Source: CADCWK01 sp035944555
GTDB taxonomy: Bacteria; Chloroflexota; Chloroflexia; Thermomicrobiales; UBA6265
DNA: 64,000 nt
Direction of reading: 5' to 3'
Assembly (NCBI GenBank): GCA_035944555.1
Contig: DASZAY010000031.1
Span: forward strand, 124,001-188,000
In this document: piece after piece, positions 24,845 through 33,005 of the stretch
How positions within the stretch are numbered: the stretch's first letter is position 1
Layout of the letters: the number at the start of each line of letters is the position of its first letter
Made by a program: the position numbers and the translations under genes
The notes under the pieces: generated by a model
Seen by the model: the letters and a program-made list of their open reading frames with translations, nothing else
Databases searched by the model: none
Told to the model about the DNA's origin: nothing

Positions 24845-25489
24845 ATGCCACGCTGGCGCGGGGTCGGGATCAGGCTGGCCGGAGCGGTAGGTCTTCGCCG
24901 GGCGATCAACCGACGGACGCCTCCGGGCCCGCTATCCCAACCCGCCAACGACGTCCAGCGGGGCCGGCAGGCGGCGACGGTCGATCAGCCGGTCGTCGTC
25001 TTCCTGATCGGGATGCGAATCCACCGGTTAAGCGCCATCCGATCGTGGCTTCCGGCGTTTCGGGCCATGCAGCGGATGCGCCGGGAACTGGACGCCCACC
25101 CTGAACTTGGCCTGCTGCACACGGAGCAGTACCTGGCGGTCCAGGGCGCGATGCTCTGCCAGTACTGGCGGTCGATCGAGGACCTGGAGCGCTTCACCCA
25201 TGGCCGCGATCTGCCTCACCTGCCCGCCTGGCGGGAGTTCAACCGCCGAGCGCGGGAGGGGTCCCCCGCCTTCGGGCTCTGGCATGAGTCGTACGTGATC
25301 GCGTCGGACCGGACGGAAGCGATCTACACCGACATGCCGCCGACCGGTCTTGGCGCGGCGGTCGGACTCAGTCCCGCTCGCGGCGCCCGCCTGACCGCCG
25401 CCCGCCGGATGGGCCGAACGCCGTCCTCCGACGCGCCGCCCTTCACGGACTACGCCGACCACGACGGAGTGGAAGCCCCCCACCGCTGA
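24845..25489 (+). CDS. DUF4188-family protein (monooxygenase-like)
   Basis: 214 aa from the ATG at 24845, eight bases after AGGAG; an out-of-frame ATG lies four bases earlier. The domain is recognisable from VFLIGMRIHRLSAIRSWLPAF, LLHTEQYLAVQGAMLCQYWRS and FTHGRDLPHLPAWREFNRR, then FGLWHESYVI and EAIYTDMPPTGLGAA. This is the alpha-beta ferredoxin-like fold of DUF4188/phenylacetaldoxime-type proteins. His and Tyr residues in the core are retained, but the reaction is unknown. It is convergent with radC, with only nine bases between the stops. Confidence 0.8.
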   Translation: MPRWRGVGIRLAGAVGLRRAINRRTPPGPLSQPANDVQRGRQAATVDQPVVVFLIGMRIHRLSAIRSWLPAFRAMQRMRRELDAHPELGLLHTEQYLAVQGAMLCQYWRSIEDLERFTHGRDLPHLPAWREFNRRAREGSPAFGLWHESYVIASDRTEAIYTDMPPTGLGAAVGLSPARGARLTAARRMGRTPSSDAPPFTDYADHDGVEAPHR

Positions 25490-25498
25490 CGGTCCTGC

Positions 25499-26311
25499 TC
25501 AGGCGCGGGCCGGAAAGCCGAGGTTAAGCCGGCGCAGCGACGCGTGCCGACCCTGCCCGATGACGAGATGGTCCAGCACGTCGATCCCCAGCAGCTCGCC
25601 ACCGGCGACCAGTTCCCGGGTGACCGAGACGTCGGCACCGGACGGAGTCGGATCGCCAGACGGATGGTTGTGAACGAGGATCAGCGCCACGGCGTTGTGC
25701 TTGAGCGCCTCGCGGAAGATCTCGGCCGTGCGGATGTTCGCGCCATTGACCGTGCCCTGGTAGACCGTCCGGATGGCGAGCACCTGGTGCTTGGTGTCGA
25801 GCAGGACGACGCGGAGCTGCTCCTGGGCGAGGGCCGCCATCTCGATGCCGACGAGATTGATGACGTCGTCCGGCGCGGCGATGCGCGGTCGCTGGTCCGG
25901 GGCGAGGGCGGCGATCCGGGTCGCCAGCTCGAAGGCGGCCTTGAGCTTGGCCGCCTTGGCTTCCCCGACGCCACGGATGGCGGCCAGTTCGATGACGTCC
26001 AGCCGGACCAGCCCGGCCAGGCCGCCATGGTCTCGCAGGATGCGCTGCGACACCTCGAGTACGGACTCGCCAACGATCCCGGTATTGAGCAGGATCGCGA
26101 TCAGCTCGCCGTTGGAGAGCGCGCCGGAGCCGCGGAGCTTCATCTTCTCGCGCGGGCGCTCGTCCGGGGCCATCTCCTTGACACCGACGCGGTAGGCGGG
26201 CGGCGCGGCCCCTTCCGGCACGGCAAAGACGTCGACCTTGAGGTCGTCGACCATCGCCTCCTCGGCCTTGCGCGGCTTGCGGATCGGTTTCGGCGCCGGG
26301 TAGAAAGTCAC
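25499..26311 (-). CDS. radC: RadC-family JAB/MPN-domain protein
   Basis: 270 aa. Helix-hairpin-helix region LVRLDVIELAAIRGVGEAKAAKL (about residues 100-122) precedes the JAB1/MPN metalloprotease-like domain. The metal motif is LILVHNHPSGDPTPSGAD, the hallmark of RadC. Its front (UPF0758 N-terminal segment) has RPREKMKLRGSGALSNGEL. The biochemical role of RadC remains unsettled despite its historical DNA-repair label. The GTG start overlaps the TGA of the DtxR-family gene (GTGA), so it is translationally coupled to a metal-responsive repressor. Confidence 0.9.
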   Translation of the reverse strand: MTFYPAPKPIRKPRKAEEAMVDDLKVDVFAVPEGAAPPAYRVGVKEMAPDERPREKMKLRGSGALSNGELIAILLNTGIVGESVLEVSQRILRDHGGLAGLVRLDVIELAAIRGVGEAKAAKLKAAFELATRIAALAPDQRPRIAAPDDVINLVGIEMAALAQEQLRVVLLDTKHQVLAIRTVYQGTVNGANIRTAEIFREALKHNAVALILVHNHPSGDPTPSGADVSVTRELVAGGELLGIDVLDHLVIGQGRHASLRRLNLGFPARA

Positions 26312-27051
26312 GGCGTTGACCCTTCGGATCCGTCGGGTTCGTTGACGACAAAGACGATCCGCGCGAGCGGGGCGCCGATCAGGTGCTCGTCGTCACCCAC
26401 CCGGAGGCGGATCGGCCCTTCGAACGGCAAGCGCTCCATCAGTTCCACACGCTGGCCGGGCCGAAGACCGAGCGTGGCCAGGTAGCGCAGCTGCTCCGGG
26501 TCACGGTCTGACACCTGCTCGACGACGGCGACGTCCCCCGGGTCGAGATCGACAAGCCGCCGGTCGGAATGGGTCGGCATCACGCCATCCGACGACGGAA
26601 TCGGCGCGCCGTGCGGGTCGAACGTCGGGTGCCCGAGCGCCCGGTCGATTCGTCGCTCCAGTTCGTCGGAAACGAGGTGCTCCAGCCGCTCGGCCTCCGC
26701 ATGAACCTCGTCCCACGGGAAACCGAGCGACTCGGCCAGGTAAACCTCGAGCAGGCGATGGTGGCGAAGAACCTCCAGTGCCACCCGCTCGCCCGCGTCG
26801 GTCAGTTCCACCCCCTGGTAGCGGGCGTGCCGGACCATCTTGAGCTCGTCCAGCCGCTTGACCATGTTGGTCACCGACGGGCCGGAGATTCCCAGTTCGT
26901 CGGCCAGTCGCTGGGTCGTCACGGCGCCGCCGTCGGACTTCAGCCGGTAGACCGCCTTGAGGTAGTCCTCCATAGCATGCGTAATCCGTGGGCTGGCTTC
27001 CTCAGCCACTCCGCCGTCGCTCGTCTCGGTCTGGTGTCGCGGCAGTCCCAT
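26308..27051 (-). CDS. DtxR/MntR-family metal-dependent transcriptional repressor
   Basis: 247 aa from the ATG at 27051, preceded by GAGGAC. The DNA-binding domain covers about residues 20-85, with MEDYLKAVYRL and then ADELGISGPSVTNMVKRL, the DtxR recognition helix. The dimerisation and metal domain has HHRLLEVYLAESLGFPWDEVHAEAERLEH with the His/Glu ligand pattern. The C-terminal ~75 residues form an FeoA/SH3-like domain (YLATLGLRPGQRVELMER). It follows the metal ABC genes by 157 bases. I infer it represses that operon through the DtxR-like box at 31234. Confidence 0.92.
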   Translation of the reverse strand: MGLPRHQTETSDGGVAEEASPRITHAMEDYLKAVYRLKSDGGAVTTQRLADELGISGPSVTNMVKRLDELKMVRHARYQGVELTDAGERVALEVLRHHRLLEVYLAESLGFPWDEVHAEAERLEHLVSDELERRIDRALGHPTFDPHGAPIPSSDGVMPTHSDRRLVDLDPGDVAVVEQVSDRDPEQLRYLATLGLRPGQRVELMERLPFEGPIRLRVGDDEHLIGAPLARIVFVVNEPDGSEGSTP

Positions 27052-27208
27052 CGGTCCTCGCTGGGCAATCAGGCCCCTGGTGCCGGTCGGGCGGCACGAC
27101 GGACGGCGGTTTGTCGGGTCAGTTCTGGTGGGGCTCAGTATCGCACGCGACCGTGGCGCACCCGCCGTCATACAGCGTTCCGTACGACGTATCAGACAGG
27201 CCCGGGCA

Positions 27209-28303
27209 TCAGTCGCCCGACCCGACCCCGGTGCCGGCGGCGAGGTCGGTCCCCGCCGGAGTCACCCGGAAGGTCCCGCCGGGTTCGCGTGTGACAAAGC
27301 CCTGCCGCTGGGCCCGGTCCAGGGTCCGCTGGACCATGGCGGCCGACCAGCGGAACTGGGCCGGCAGGTCCTCCACTTGGGTCCCGCCGGCGAGATGCGC
27401 GACGAGCAACCGCACGTCGAAGCGCCGTCGCAGACGTGACCGGTCCATCGCCCGTACAACGATGCCGTGGCGGGGCGACCCGAGCGCGGCGGCGACGAGG
27501 AACAGCCCGGCGACGGTGGCCATCGCGCCGGAGATCGACGCGTCGAACTGCCGGGCGACGAGATACCCGCCCCAGGCGGAGAACGCGCCGACCAGTGACG
27601 CGATAACGAGCATTATCCCGAGGCGGTCCGTGAGCAGGTAAGCCGCGGCGCCGGGCACGATCAGCATGGCGACGACGAGGATCGCCCCGACGCTATCGAA
27701 CGCGATCACGGTCGTGGCCGAGACCAGCCCCATCAGGAGGTAATGCAACAGGACCGGCGCAAACCCCAGCGTCGTCGCCAGGCCGGCGTCGAACGTCGAG
27801 AGCTTGAGCTCCTTGAACAGCAGAGTCACGAACAGCAGGTTGATCACGGCCATCGTGCCCAGAACCCACAGCGACCGGTAGCCGAGGTCCATCCCGAACA
27901 GCTCCAGCTGGCGGAGCGGCGCGAACGCGATCTCGCCGTAGAGGACGTGCTGGACATCGAGGTGAACCGTACCGGGGAAGCGGGAAACGAGGATCACGCC
28001 GATCGAGAACAATGCGGGGAAGACCAGGCCGATCGCGGCATCCTCCCGGACGCGGCCGGTCCCGCGGACCAACTCGATCAGGGCGACGGTGACCAGGCCC
28101 ACTGCGCCGGCCCCGATCGCCATCAGGATCTCGTTGCGCGACCCATTGGTGAGCCAGAAGACCGCGACGATCCCGAGCAGGACCGAGTGGCTGATCGCGT
28201 CCCCCACCATCGCGGTGCGGCGCAGGACGAGGAACGAGCCGACGAGGGCGCAGGAGATGGCGGTCAGGGCGCCGGTCAGGATGATGATTACGGCGAAGCT
28301 CAC
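27209..28303 (-). CDS. Metal ABC-3 permease fused to a C-terminal winged-helix-like domain
   Basis: 364 aa. Residues about 1-275 are a Mn/Zn/Fe (ABC-3 family) permease with about nine transmembrane helices; the family stretch VGDAISHSVLLG and KELKLSTFDAGLATTLG are clear. Residues about 285-345 (RFDVRLLVAHLAGGTQVEDL then MVQRTLDRAQRQGFVTREPG) look like a winged helix and extend well beyond normal ABC-3 permeases (about 280 aa). The gene starts in a 4-base ATGA overlap with the preceding permease, so both permeases are co-translated and likely form a heterodimer. Confidence 0.88.
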   Translation of the reverse strand: MSFAVIIILTGALTAISCALVGSFLVLRRTAMVGDAISHSVLLGIVAVFWLTNGSRNEILMAIGAGAVGLVTVALIELVRGTGRVREDAAIGLVFPALFSIGVILVSRFPGTVHLDVQHVLYGEIAFAPLRQLELFGMDLGYRSLWVLGTMAVINLLFVTLLFKELKLSTFDAGLATTLGFAPVLLHYLLMGLVSATTVIAFDSVGAILVVAMLIVPGAAAYLLTDRLGIMLVIASLVGAFSAWGGYLVARQFDASISGAMATVAGLFLVAAALGSPRHGIVVRAMDRSRLRRRFDVRLLVAHLAGGTQVEDLPAQFRWSAAMVQRTLDRAQRQGFVTREPGGTFRVTPAGTDLAAGTGVGSGD

Positions 28304-29301
28304 CGGCCGCTCCCTTCAGCGACGGGCGCGGGCAGCCGTCCGGACGACTGCGGCGCCAGGTGGTCATTTCCGCCCGGGAGCTGGTGGCGCTCGGCGCGGT
28401 CAGCCCACTCGGCCCGGACCCGGCGCCCCGTCCGGCGACGCTCGGCCGCACCCCACGCCACGCCACGGCCCGGCGCGAACAGCACCGAGACGATAACGAT
28501 GGCCGAGGCGATCAGGACGATCGTCGGGCCGGTCGGCAGGCGGGAGACCGTCGCGCTCAGCAGTGCGCCGGTGATCCCGGACGCTCCGCCAAGGAACCCG
28601 GCCAGGATCATCATCCGGCCGAGGTCGGTGGTCCATTGCCGCGCGGCCAGCGCCGGGGCGACGAGCACCGTCACCATGAGGATCACCCCGACAGCCTGCA
28701 GGCCGATCACGATCGCGCTCACGATCAGGAGCGTCAGCAGGATGGACAGCCCCGTGACCGGCAGGCCGATGGACGCGGCGAAACCCGGATCGAACGTGCT
28801 GGCCTTGAACTCCTTGAACGCCACCGCGACGACGACGAGCGTGATCGTCCCGAGCACCGCCATCGCCACGACATCGGTCGCGACGAGGCTGGCGGCCTGC
28901 CCGAACAGGAAGCTGCTCAGGCCCGCCTGGTCGGCGTCCCCCGTCCGGCTGATGCGGGTCAGGAGCACCGTGCCGAACCCGAAGAATGTGGACAGGACGA
29001 TGCCGAGCGCGGCGTCCTCCCGCAGCCGCGTGGAGCGGACCAGCCCGAGGACGAGCAGCGCCCCGAGCAGCCCCGTGACCGCCGCGCCCGCCATCAGGAT
29101 CGGGGTCGAGCGGACACCGGTCGCCAGGAACGCGACGCAGATGCCAGGCAGCGCGGCGTGGGAGACGGCGTCACTGAGCAGGCTCTGCTGCCGGAGGACG
29201 GCCAGGCAGCCTATCACCCCACCGACGATCCCGAGAATGGCCGCCCCGAACACCACATTGCGGAGGGTGTAGTCGAACGTGATCCCGAAGAGTTCGATCA
29301 C
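28300..29301 (-). CDS. Metal ABC-3 family permease
   Basis: 333-aa integral membrane protein of the Mn/Zn/Fe importer class with about eight or nine transmembrane helices. Characteristic stretches are LLSDAVSHAALPG, the coupling-helix region FKEFKASTFDPGFAASIGLP and VGVILMVTVLVAPALAA. About 55 hydrophilic residues follow the last helix. It overlaps both the ATPase gene upstream (ATGA at 29298-29301) and the second permease downstream. It probably pairs with that permease under the shared ATPase. Confidence 0.9.
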   Translation of the reverse strand: MIELFGITFDYTLRNVVFGAAILGIVGGVIGCLAVLRQQSLLSDAVSHAALPGICVAFLATGVRSTPILMAGAAVTGLLGALLVLGLVRSTRLREDAALGIVLSTFFGFGTVLLTRISRTGDADQAGLSSFLFGQAASLVATDVVAMAVLGTITLVVVAVAFKEFKASTFDPGFAASIGLPVTGLSILLTLLIVSAIVIGLQAVGVILMVTVLVAPALAARQWTTDLGRMMILAGFLGGASGITGALLSATVSRLPTGPTIVLIASAIVIVSVLFAPGRGVAWGAAERRRTGRRVRAEWADRAERHQLPGGNDHLAPQSSGRLPAPVAEGSGR

Positions 29302-30092
29302 CGCTTGCCCTCCAGGCCGTGGGTCACCTCTGCATCGAGGAAGGCGATCCGGCCACCGTAAGCCTGTCCGAGGTTGTCGGCGGTGAACGCCTGCTCCACC
29401 GGGCCGGCGGCGATCAGTCGGACATTCAGGAGGGCGACATCGTCGAAGTAGGTCGGCACGGTCTGGAGGTCGTGATGGACGACCACGACCGTCCGGCCCT
29501 CGGCCCGCAGGCGCTGGAGCAACTCGACGATCGCCCGCTCGGTGACCGCGTCCACCCCGGCGAAGGGCTCATCCATGATGTAGAGGTCGGCCTGCTGGGC
29601 CAGCGCGCGGGCGAGAAAGACCCGCTGCTGCTGACCGCCCGAGAACTGGCTGATCTGGCGATCGGCGTAGTCCGCCATGCCGACCTGGCGCAGGCAGTCC
29701 ATCGCGAGCGTTCGCTCGGCCTTCCCCGGCCGCCGGAACCAGCCGAGCGTGCCGTACTGGCCCATCATCACCACGTCGATCGCGGTGGTCGGGAAGTCCC
29801 AGTCGACCGACGAGCGCTGCGGCACGTAGGCGACCCGCTTCCGCGCCTCCCGGTATGGCTGGCCGAAGATCTCGACCCGGCCGGAGGAGATCGGGACCAG
29901 CCCGAGGATGGCCTTGAGCAGCGTGCTCTTGCCGGCGCCGTTCGGGCCGACGATGGCGGTCAGCCGGCCGGGCCGGACGTCGAGGTGAATGTCCCAGAGG
30001 ACCGGTGTCGAGCGGTAGGCGACGATCAGGTCACGGACCGTGATCGGCATCAGGTCAGGCGGGGATGCGATATCGGTAACCGGGGCGGCCAT
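29298..30092 (-). CDS. Metal ABC importer, ATP-binding subunit
   Basis: 264 aa. Walker A GPNGAGKST, Q-loop YVPQRSSVDWDFP, signature FSGGQQQRVFLARAL, Walker B LYIMDEPFAGVD and switch His in VVVHHDL are all intact. The YVPQRSSVDWDFPTTAIDVV Q-loop segment is typical of Mn/Zn/Fe importers. It follows the binding-protein gene by 29 bases and overlaps the first permease by four, so it energises both permeases. Confidence 0.93.
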   Translation of the reverse strand: MAAPVTDIASPPDLMPITVRDLIVAYRSTPVLWDIHLDVRPGRLTAIVGPNGAGKSTLLKAILGLVPISSGRVEIFGQPYREARKRVAYVPQRSSVDWDFPTTAIDVVMMGQYGTLGWFRRPGKAERTLAMDCLRQVGMADYADRQISQFSGGQQQRVFLARALAQQADLYIMDEPFAGVDAVTERAIVELLQRLRAEGRTVVVVHHDLQTVPTYFDDVALLNVRLIAAGPVEQAFTADNLGQAYGGRIAFLDAEVTHGLEGKR

Positions 30093-30121
30093 GGGCAGAT
30101 CCTTTCGAGGGACGGGCAGGA

Positions 30122-31105
30122 TCAGGCGATCCGGACGGCGGCGGGGTCACCGCCGAGGGCCGTTGCGATGGTGATCACGTTGTGGCGGAACATGCCGAGG
30201 TAGGTGCCTTCCGGCGTGCCTTCGGCGCCGAGCGCGTCGGCGTAGAGCGAGCCGCCGACCGTGACGTCGAAGCCCCGGTCCCGGACGGACGCCTGGACCG
30301 CTTCGATGGTGGCGGGCGAAATCGTGGACTCAACGAAGATGGCCGGTATCTGGCGGTCGGCGATGAAGCTGGCGATGCGCTGGAGATCGTTGATCCCAGC
30401 CTCGGTCTCCGTCGAGATCCCCTGGATACCCACAACCTCGTAGCCGAATCGCCGGCCGAAGTAGCCGAAGGCATCATGGGCCGTGACGAGGACGCGCTGG
30501 CCCTCCGGCACGGTATGGAGCGCGGTCATGGCGGCGACGTCGAAGGCCGCGACCTCAGCCCGGTATCGCTCGGCATTGGCCTGATACGTTGCGGCATTGC
30601 CCGGATCGGCCCGGGCGAGCACGTCAGCGGTCGCGGCGATCGCGGCGTCCCACGCCACCGGGTCCGCCCAGATATGCGGATCGACCTGCCCGGCCGCGAC
30701 ATCGGCCCCGAGCAGCAGGTCCTCCGGCACCGCATTGGCGATCCCGGCCAGCACCCGGCTGTCTCCGAGCGCGGCGAAGACGTCCTCGAACCGGCCCTCG
30801 AGATGATGCCCGCTGTAGAGCACCGCCTGGGCGTCGAAGATCCGCGCCAGGTCGCCCTCGGCCGGCGTGTAGGTGTGGGGGTCGATACCCGGCCCCATCA
30901 GCGCCGCGACATGGACGAGATCGCCTCCGACATTCCGGGCAGCGTCTGCGACCTGCCCCGTCGTCGCGACGACGCGGAGACGGTCGCCCGCATCATCCAC
31001 CGTCCCGTCACCGAGCGCGACGGTCGCGGCGGTGAAGCCGCCCGTGAGCGTGGCAAGCAGGATGGCGCCGCCCAGGAACTCGCGGCGGGAAAAGGCAGTC
31101 GGCAC
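30122..31105 (-). CDS. Metal-binding ABC substrate-binding protein (cluster 9, Mn/Zn/Fe)
   Basis: 327 aa. SRREFLGGAILLATLTGGF is a twin-arginine-type signal. The mature protein has the TroA/PsaA layout of two lobes joined by a helix. Likely metal ligands are His in GPGIDPHTYTP, His in VDPHIWADP, Glu in IFVESTISP and Asp in GGSLYADALG. The His/His/Glu/Asp set, without the long His-rich loop of ZnuA, favours Mn or Fe over Zn, but this is inference. First gene of the operon; expression is probably repressed by the DtxR-family protein through the box overlapping its promoter. Confidence 0.92.
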   Translation of the reverse strand: MPTAFSRREFLGGAILLATLTGGFTAATVALGDGTVDDAGDRLRVVATTGQVADAARNVGGDLVHVAALMGPGIDPHTYTPAEGDLARIFDAQAVLYSGHHLEGRFEDVFAALGDSRVLAGIANAVPEDLLLGADVAAGQVDPHIWADPVAWDAAIAATADVLARADPGNAATYQANAERYRAEVAAFDVAAMTALHTVPEGQRVLVTAHDAFGYFGRRFGYEVVGIQGISTETEAGINDLQRIASFIADRQIPAIFVESTISPATIEAVQASVRDRGFDVTVGGSLYADALGAEGTPEGTYLGMFRHNVITIATALGGDPAAVRIA

Positions 31106-31212
31106 GTGTACGTCATCCCTCCGCTCCGGATCGGCGAATCAGCCCATCACGGAAACACTTCGGACCGGATCGTCCACTGGCGCGACACAAGGCGCCCCGT
31201 CGTTCCTGAATG

Positions 31213-31241
31213 AGCCTACACAAAGTCCGGGGTTTAGGCAA
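31213..31241 (-). promoter_or_regulatory. Promoter of the metal-uptake operon
   Basis: On the minus strand TTGCCT (31241-31236) is followed by a 17-base spacer and TAGGCT (31218-31213). The -35 lies inside the DtxR-like box, about 110 bases before the binding-protein start. The -10 is weak, as expected for a regulated promoter. Confidence 0.45.
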
Positions 31242-31252
31242 GGCTAATTTGC
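31234..31252. promoter_or_regulatory. DtxR/IdeR-like iron box
   Basis: TTAGGCAAGGCTAATTTGC matches the 19-bp DtxR/IdeR consensus TTAGGTTAGGCTAACCTAA at about 14 positions, including the central AGGCTAA. It overlaps the -35 of the operon promoter. With a DtxR-family gene downstream in the same cluster, metal-dependent repression is strongly suggested. Confidence 0.7.
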
Positions 31253-31319
31253 GAGGCCGCGCCGGGGCAGGCGAGTGGGCCCACTGCGCCGGGGATGTCC
31301 TGGGGTATCCTGTACGGAC

Positions 31320-31590
31320 TGCGTCGATGGAGCCATGTCCTGGAGTGACCGGGTCCCCAGAGAGCCGCCGATCGATGGGACGGCGGTACCCGAACTCCCC
31401 GGATGATCCTCCGGAGCGCGACCGGAAAGGACCGCATCCCGCCACTGCGGCGCCGATTGGTGTCCTGACCGGTCGACGGTTCGCCCCCGTTAGCAGGCCC
31501 CAAGACCGCGCACGCTCCTCGCGCGGTGAAGTGCGGTGGCACCACGGGCCGCCCCCTCGTCCGCACGGCGAGGGGCGTTCTGCTTTTCGG
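31320..31590 (+). promoter_or_regulatory. T-box riboswitch leader of the AspRS-type gene
   Basis: The T-box proper AAGTGCGGTGGCACCACG is at 31529-31546; its UGGC bulge can pair with a GCCA tRNA end, as in tRNA-Asp or tRNA-Asn. Stem I can be traced: GTCCT at 31337-31341 pairs with AGGAC at 31428-31432. An AGTGA element sits at 31344-31348, and AGAGAG opens the distal stem (31359-31364). GAC (Asp) at 31420-31422 falls in the expected specifier loop. An attenuator hairpin follows. The leader probably senses uncharged tRNA and permits read-through into the synthetase gene. Confidence 0.85.
31550..31577 (+). terminator. Attenuator terminator of the T-box leader
   Basis: CGCCCCCTCG at 31550-31559 pairs with CGAGGGGCG at 31569-31577 with one bulged C. 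TTCTGCTTTT follows at once. The 5' arm abuts the T-box sequence, giving the mutually exclusive antiterminator/terminator choice. Confidence 0.8.
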
Positions 31591-31624
31591 GACCGGTCAG
31601 ACAGTCCCTGGAAAGGCGGTTCCC

Positions 31625-32932
31625 ATGGAGCGCACCTGGTCCTCGGACCTCGTTACCCACGCCGGACAGCACGTCCGGCTCGCCGGCTGGCTGCACCGTT
31701 TCCGGCACCAGTCCCGCGTCAGCTTCCTCGTCCTCCGCGACGCTCGCGGGACGGCCCAGGTCGTCATCGAGGACGCGGACCTCGTTACCCGACTCGGCCG
31801 GATTCCGGCCGAGTCAGTCATCGCGGTTACCGGCGACACCGTCGCGAACCCGCGTGCTCCCGGTGGAGCCGAACTGGTCCGCCCACACGTCGAGATCATC
31901 AACGAAGCGGAACCACCTCCCTTCGACCTGTTCCGGCCGGAGCTCGCCGCGCAGCTCCCAACCATCCTCGACCACGCGCCGGTCGCGCTGCGCCACCCGG
32001 CCATGCGGGCACGGCACCGGCTGGCCGCCGCACTGACGGACGGCTTCCGGGCGTCACTGACCGCCGACGGGTTCACCGAGGTCCACACCCCGAAGATCAC
32101 CGGCACGGCAACCGAGTCCGGCGCGAATGTGTTCGGGGTCGACTACTTCGGCCAGCCGGCCTTCCTTGCCCAGAGCCCGCAGCTCTACAAGCAGGTACTG
32201 GTTGGCGCCTTTGAGCGCGTCTTCGAGGTGGGTCCCGTGTTCCGGGCGGAGCCACACGACACGCCGCGTCACCTCAACCAGTACACGTCACTGGACGTCG
32301 AGCTTGGCTTTATCCGGGACGAGCGCGACGTGATGGATGTCCTGACGAGGACGCTCCGCGAGATGCTCGATGGACTGGCGGCCCGCCTCGGCCCCGAGCT
32401 TCCGCTGGCACTGGGCGGGCAGGGACTGCCCGAGCTTCCGCCAGCGATCCCGGTGGTCCACTTCACCGACGCCCGGGAGATGGTCGCCGACGGGCTGGGC
32501 GACGAGCGTGAGCGACACGAGCCGGACGTGTCCCCGGCCGGGGAGCGCTGGCTGGGCGAGTGGGCGCTCCACGAGCACGGCAGCGACTTCCTCTATGTCA
32601 CCGGATACCCGATGAGCAAGCGCCCCTTCAACACCCAACCCGACCCGGACCGGCCGGGCTCGTCGCGCGGCTTCGACCTGCTGTTCCGCGGACTGGAACT
32701 CGTTACCGGCGGCCAGCGCCTGCACCGCGAGGCGGACTACCGCGCCGCCCTCGCCGGCCGGGGCATGTCGACCGACGGACTGGAGTGGTACCTGGCCGCC
32801 TTCCGCCACGGCATGCCGCCCCACGGCGGTTTCGCCATCGGCCTTGAGCGCCTCGTCGCCCGCCTGACCGGCGCGGCCAACGTGCGGGAGGTCACGCTCT
32901 TTCCGCGGGACCTCAACCGGCTAACCCCCTGA
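31625..32932 (+). CDS. aspS: Aspartate--tRNA ligase, archaeal/AspRS2 type (Asp/Asn)
   Basis: 435 aa from the ATG at 31625 behind GGAAAGG. The N-terminal OB-fold binds the anticodon (VRLAGWLHRFRHQSRVSFLVLRD). The class II core has motif 1 around DGFTEVHTPKI, motif 2 at VFEVGPVFRAEPHDTPRHLNQYTSLDVE, and motif 3 HGGFAIGLERLVARL. The short form without the bacterial GAD insertion is the archaeal-type AspRS2, which in bacteria often charges both tRNA-Asp and tRNA-Asn for later amidation by GatCAB. Whether this one is non-discriminating cannot be settled here. Expression is governed by the T-box leader directly upstream, whose likely specifier is GAC. Confidence 0.9.
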   Translation: MERTWSSDLVTHAGQHVRLAGWLHRFRHQSRVSFLVLRDARGTAQVVIEDADLVTRLGRIPAESVIAVTGDTVANPRAPGGAELVRPHVEIINEAEPPPFDLFRPELAAQLPTILDHAPVALRHPAMRARHRLAAALTDGFRASLTADGFTEVHTPKITGTATESGANVFGVDYFGQPAFLAQSPQLYKQVLVGAFERVFEVGPVFRAEPHDTPRHLNQYTSLDVELGFIRDERDVMDVLTRTLREMLDGLAARLGPELPLALGGQGLPELPPAIPVVHFTDAREMVADGLGDERERHEPDVSPAGERWLGEWALHEHGSDFLYVTGYPMSKRPFNTQPDPDRPGSSRGFDLLFRGLELVTGGQRLHREADYRAALAGRGMSTDGLEWYLAAFRHGMPPHGGFAIGLERLVARLTGAANVREVTLFPRDLNRLTP

Positions 32933-32940
32933 CTACTTCT

Positions 32941-33005
32941 TGCTGTCGCTAAGCGGCAGCACGCAATGACCTAGTACCGGCTCGGAGAAAACTCTTCCGA
33001 GCCGG
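32941..33005 (+). terminator. Tandem hairpins after the aspS-like gene
   Basis: TGCTGTCGC at 32941-32949 pairs with GCGGCAGCA at 32953-32961 (one wobble). A second stem CCGGCTCGGA at 32977-32986 pairs perfectly with TCCGAGCCGG at 32996-33005. They begin nine bases after the stop codon. No strong T-run follows. Confidence 0.6.
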
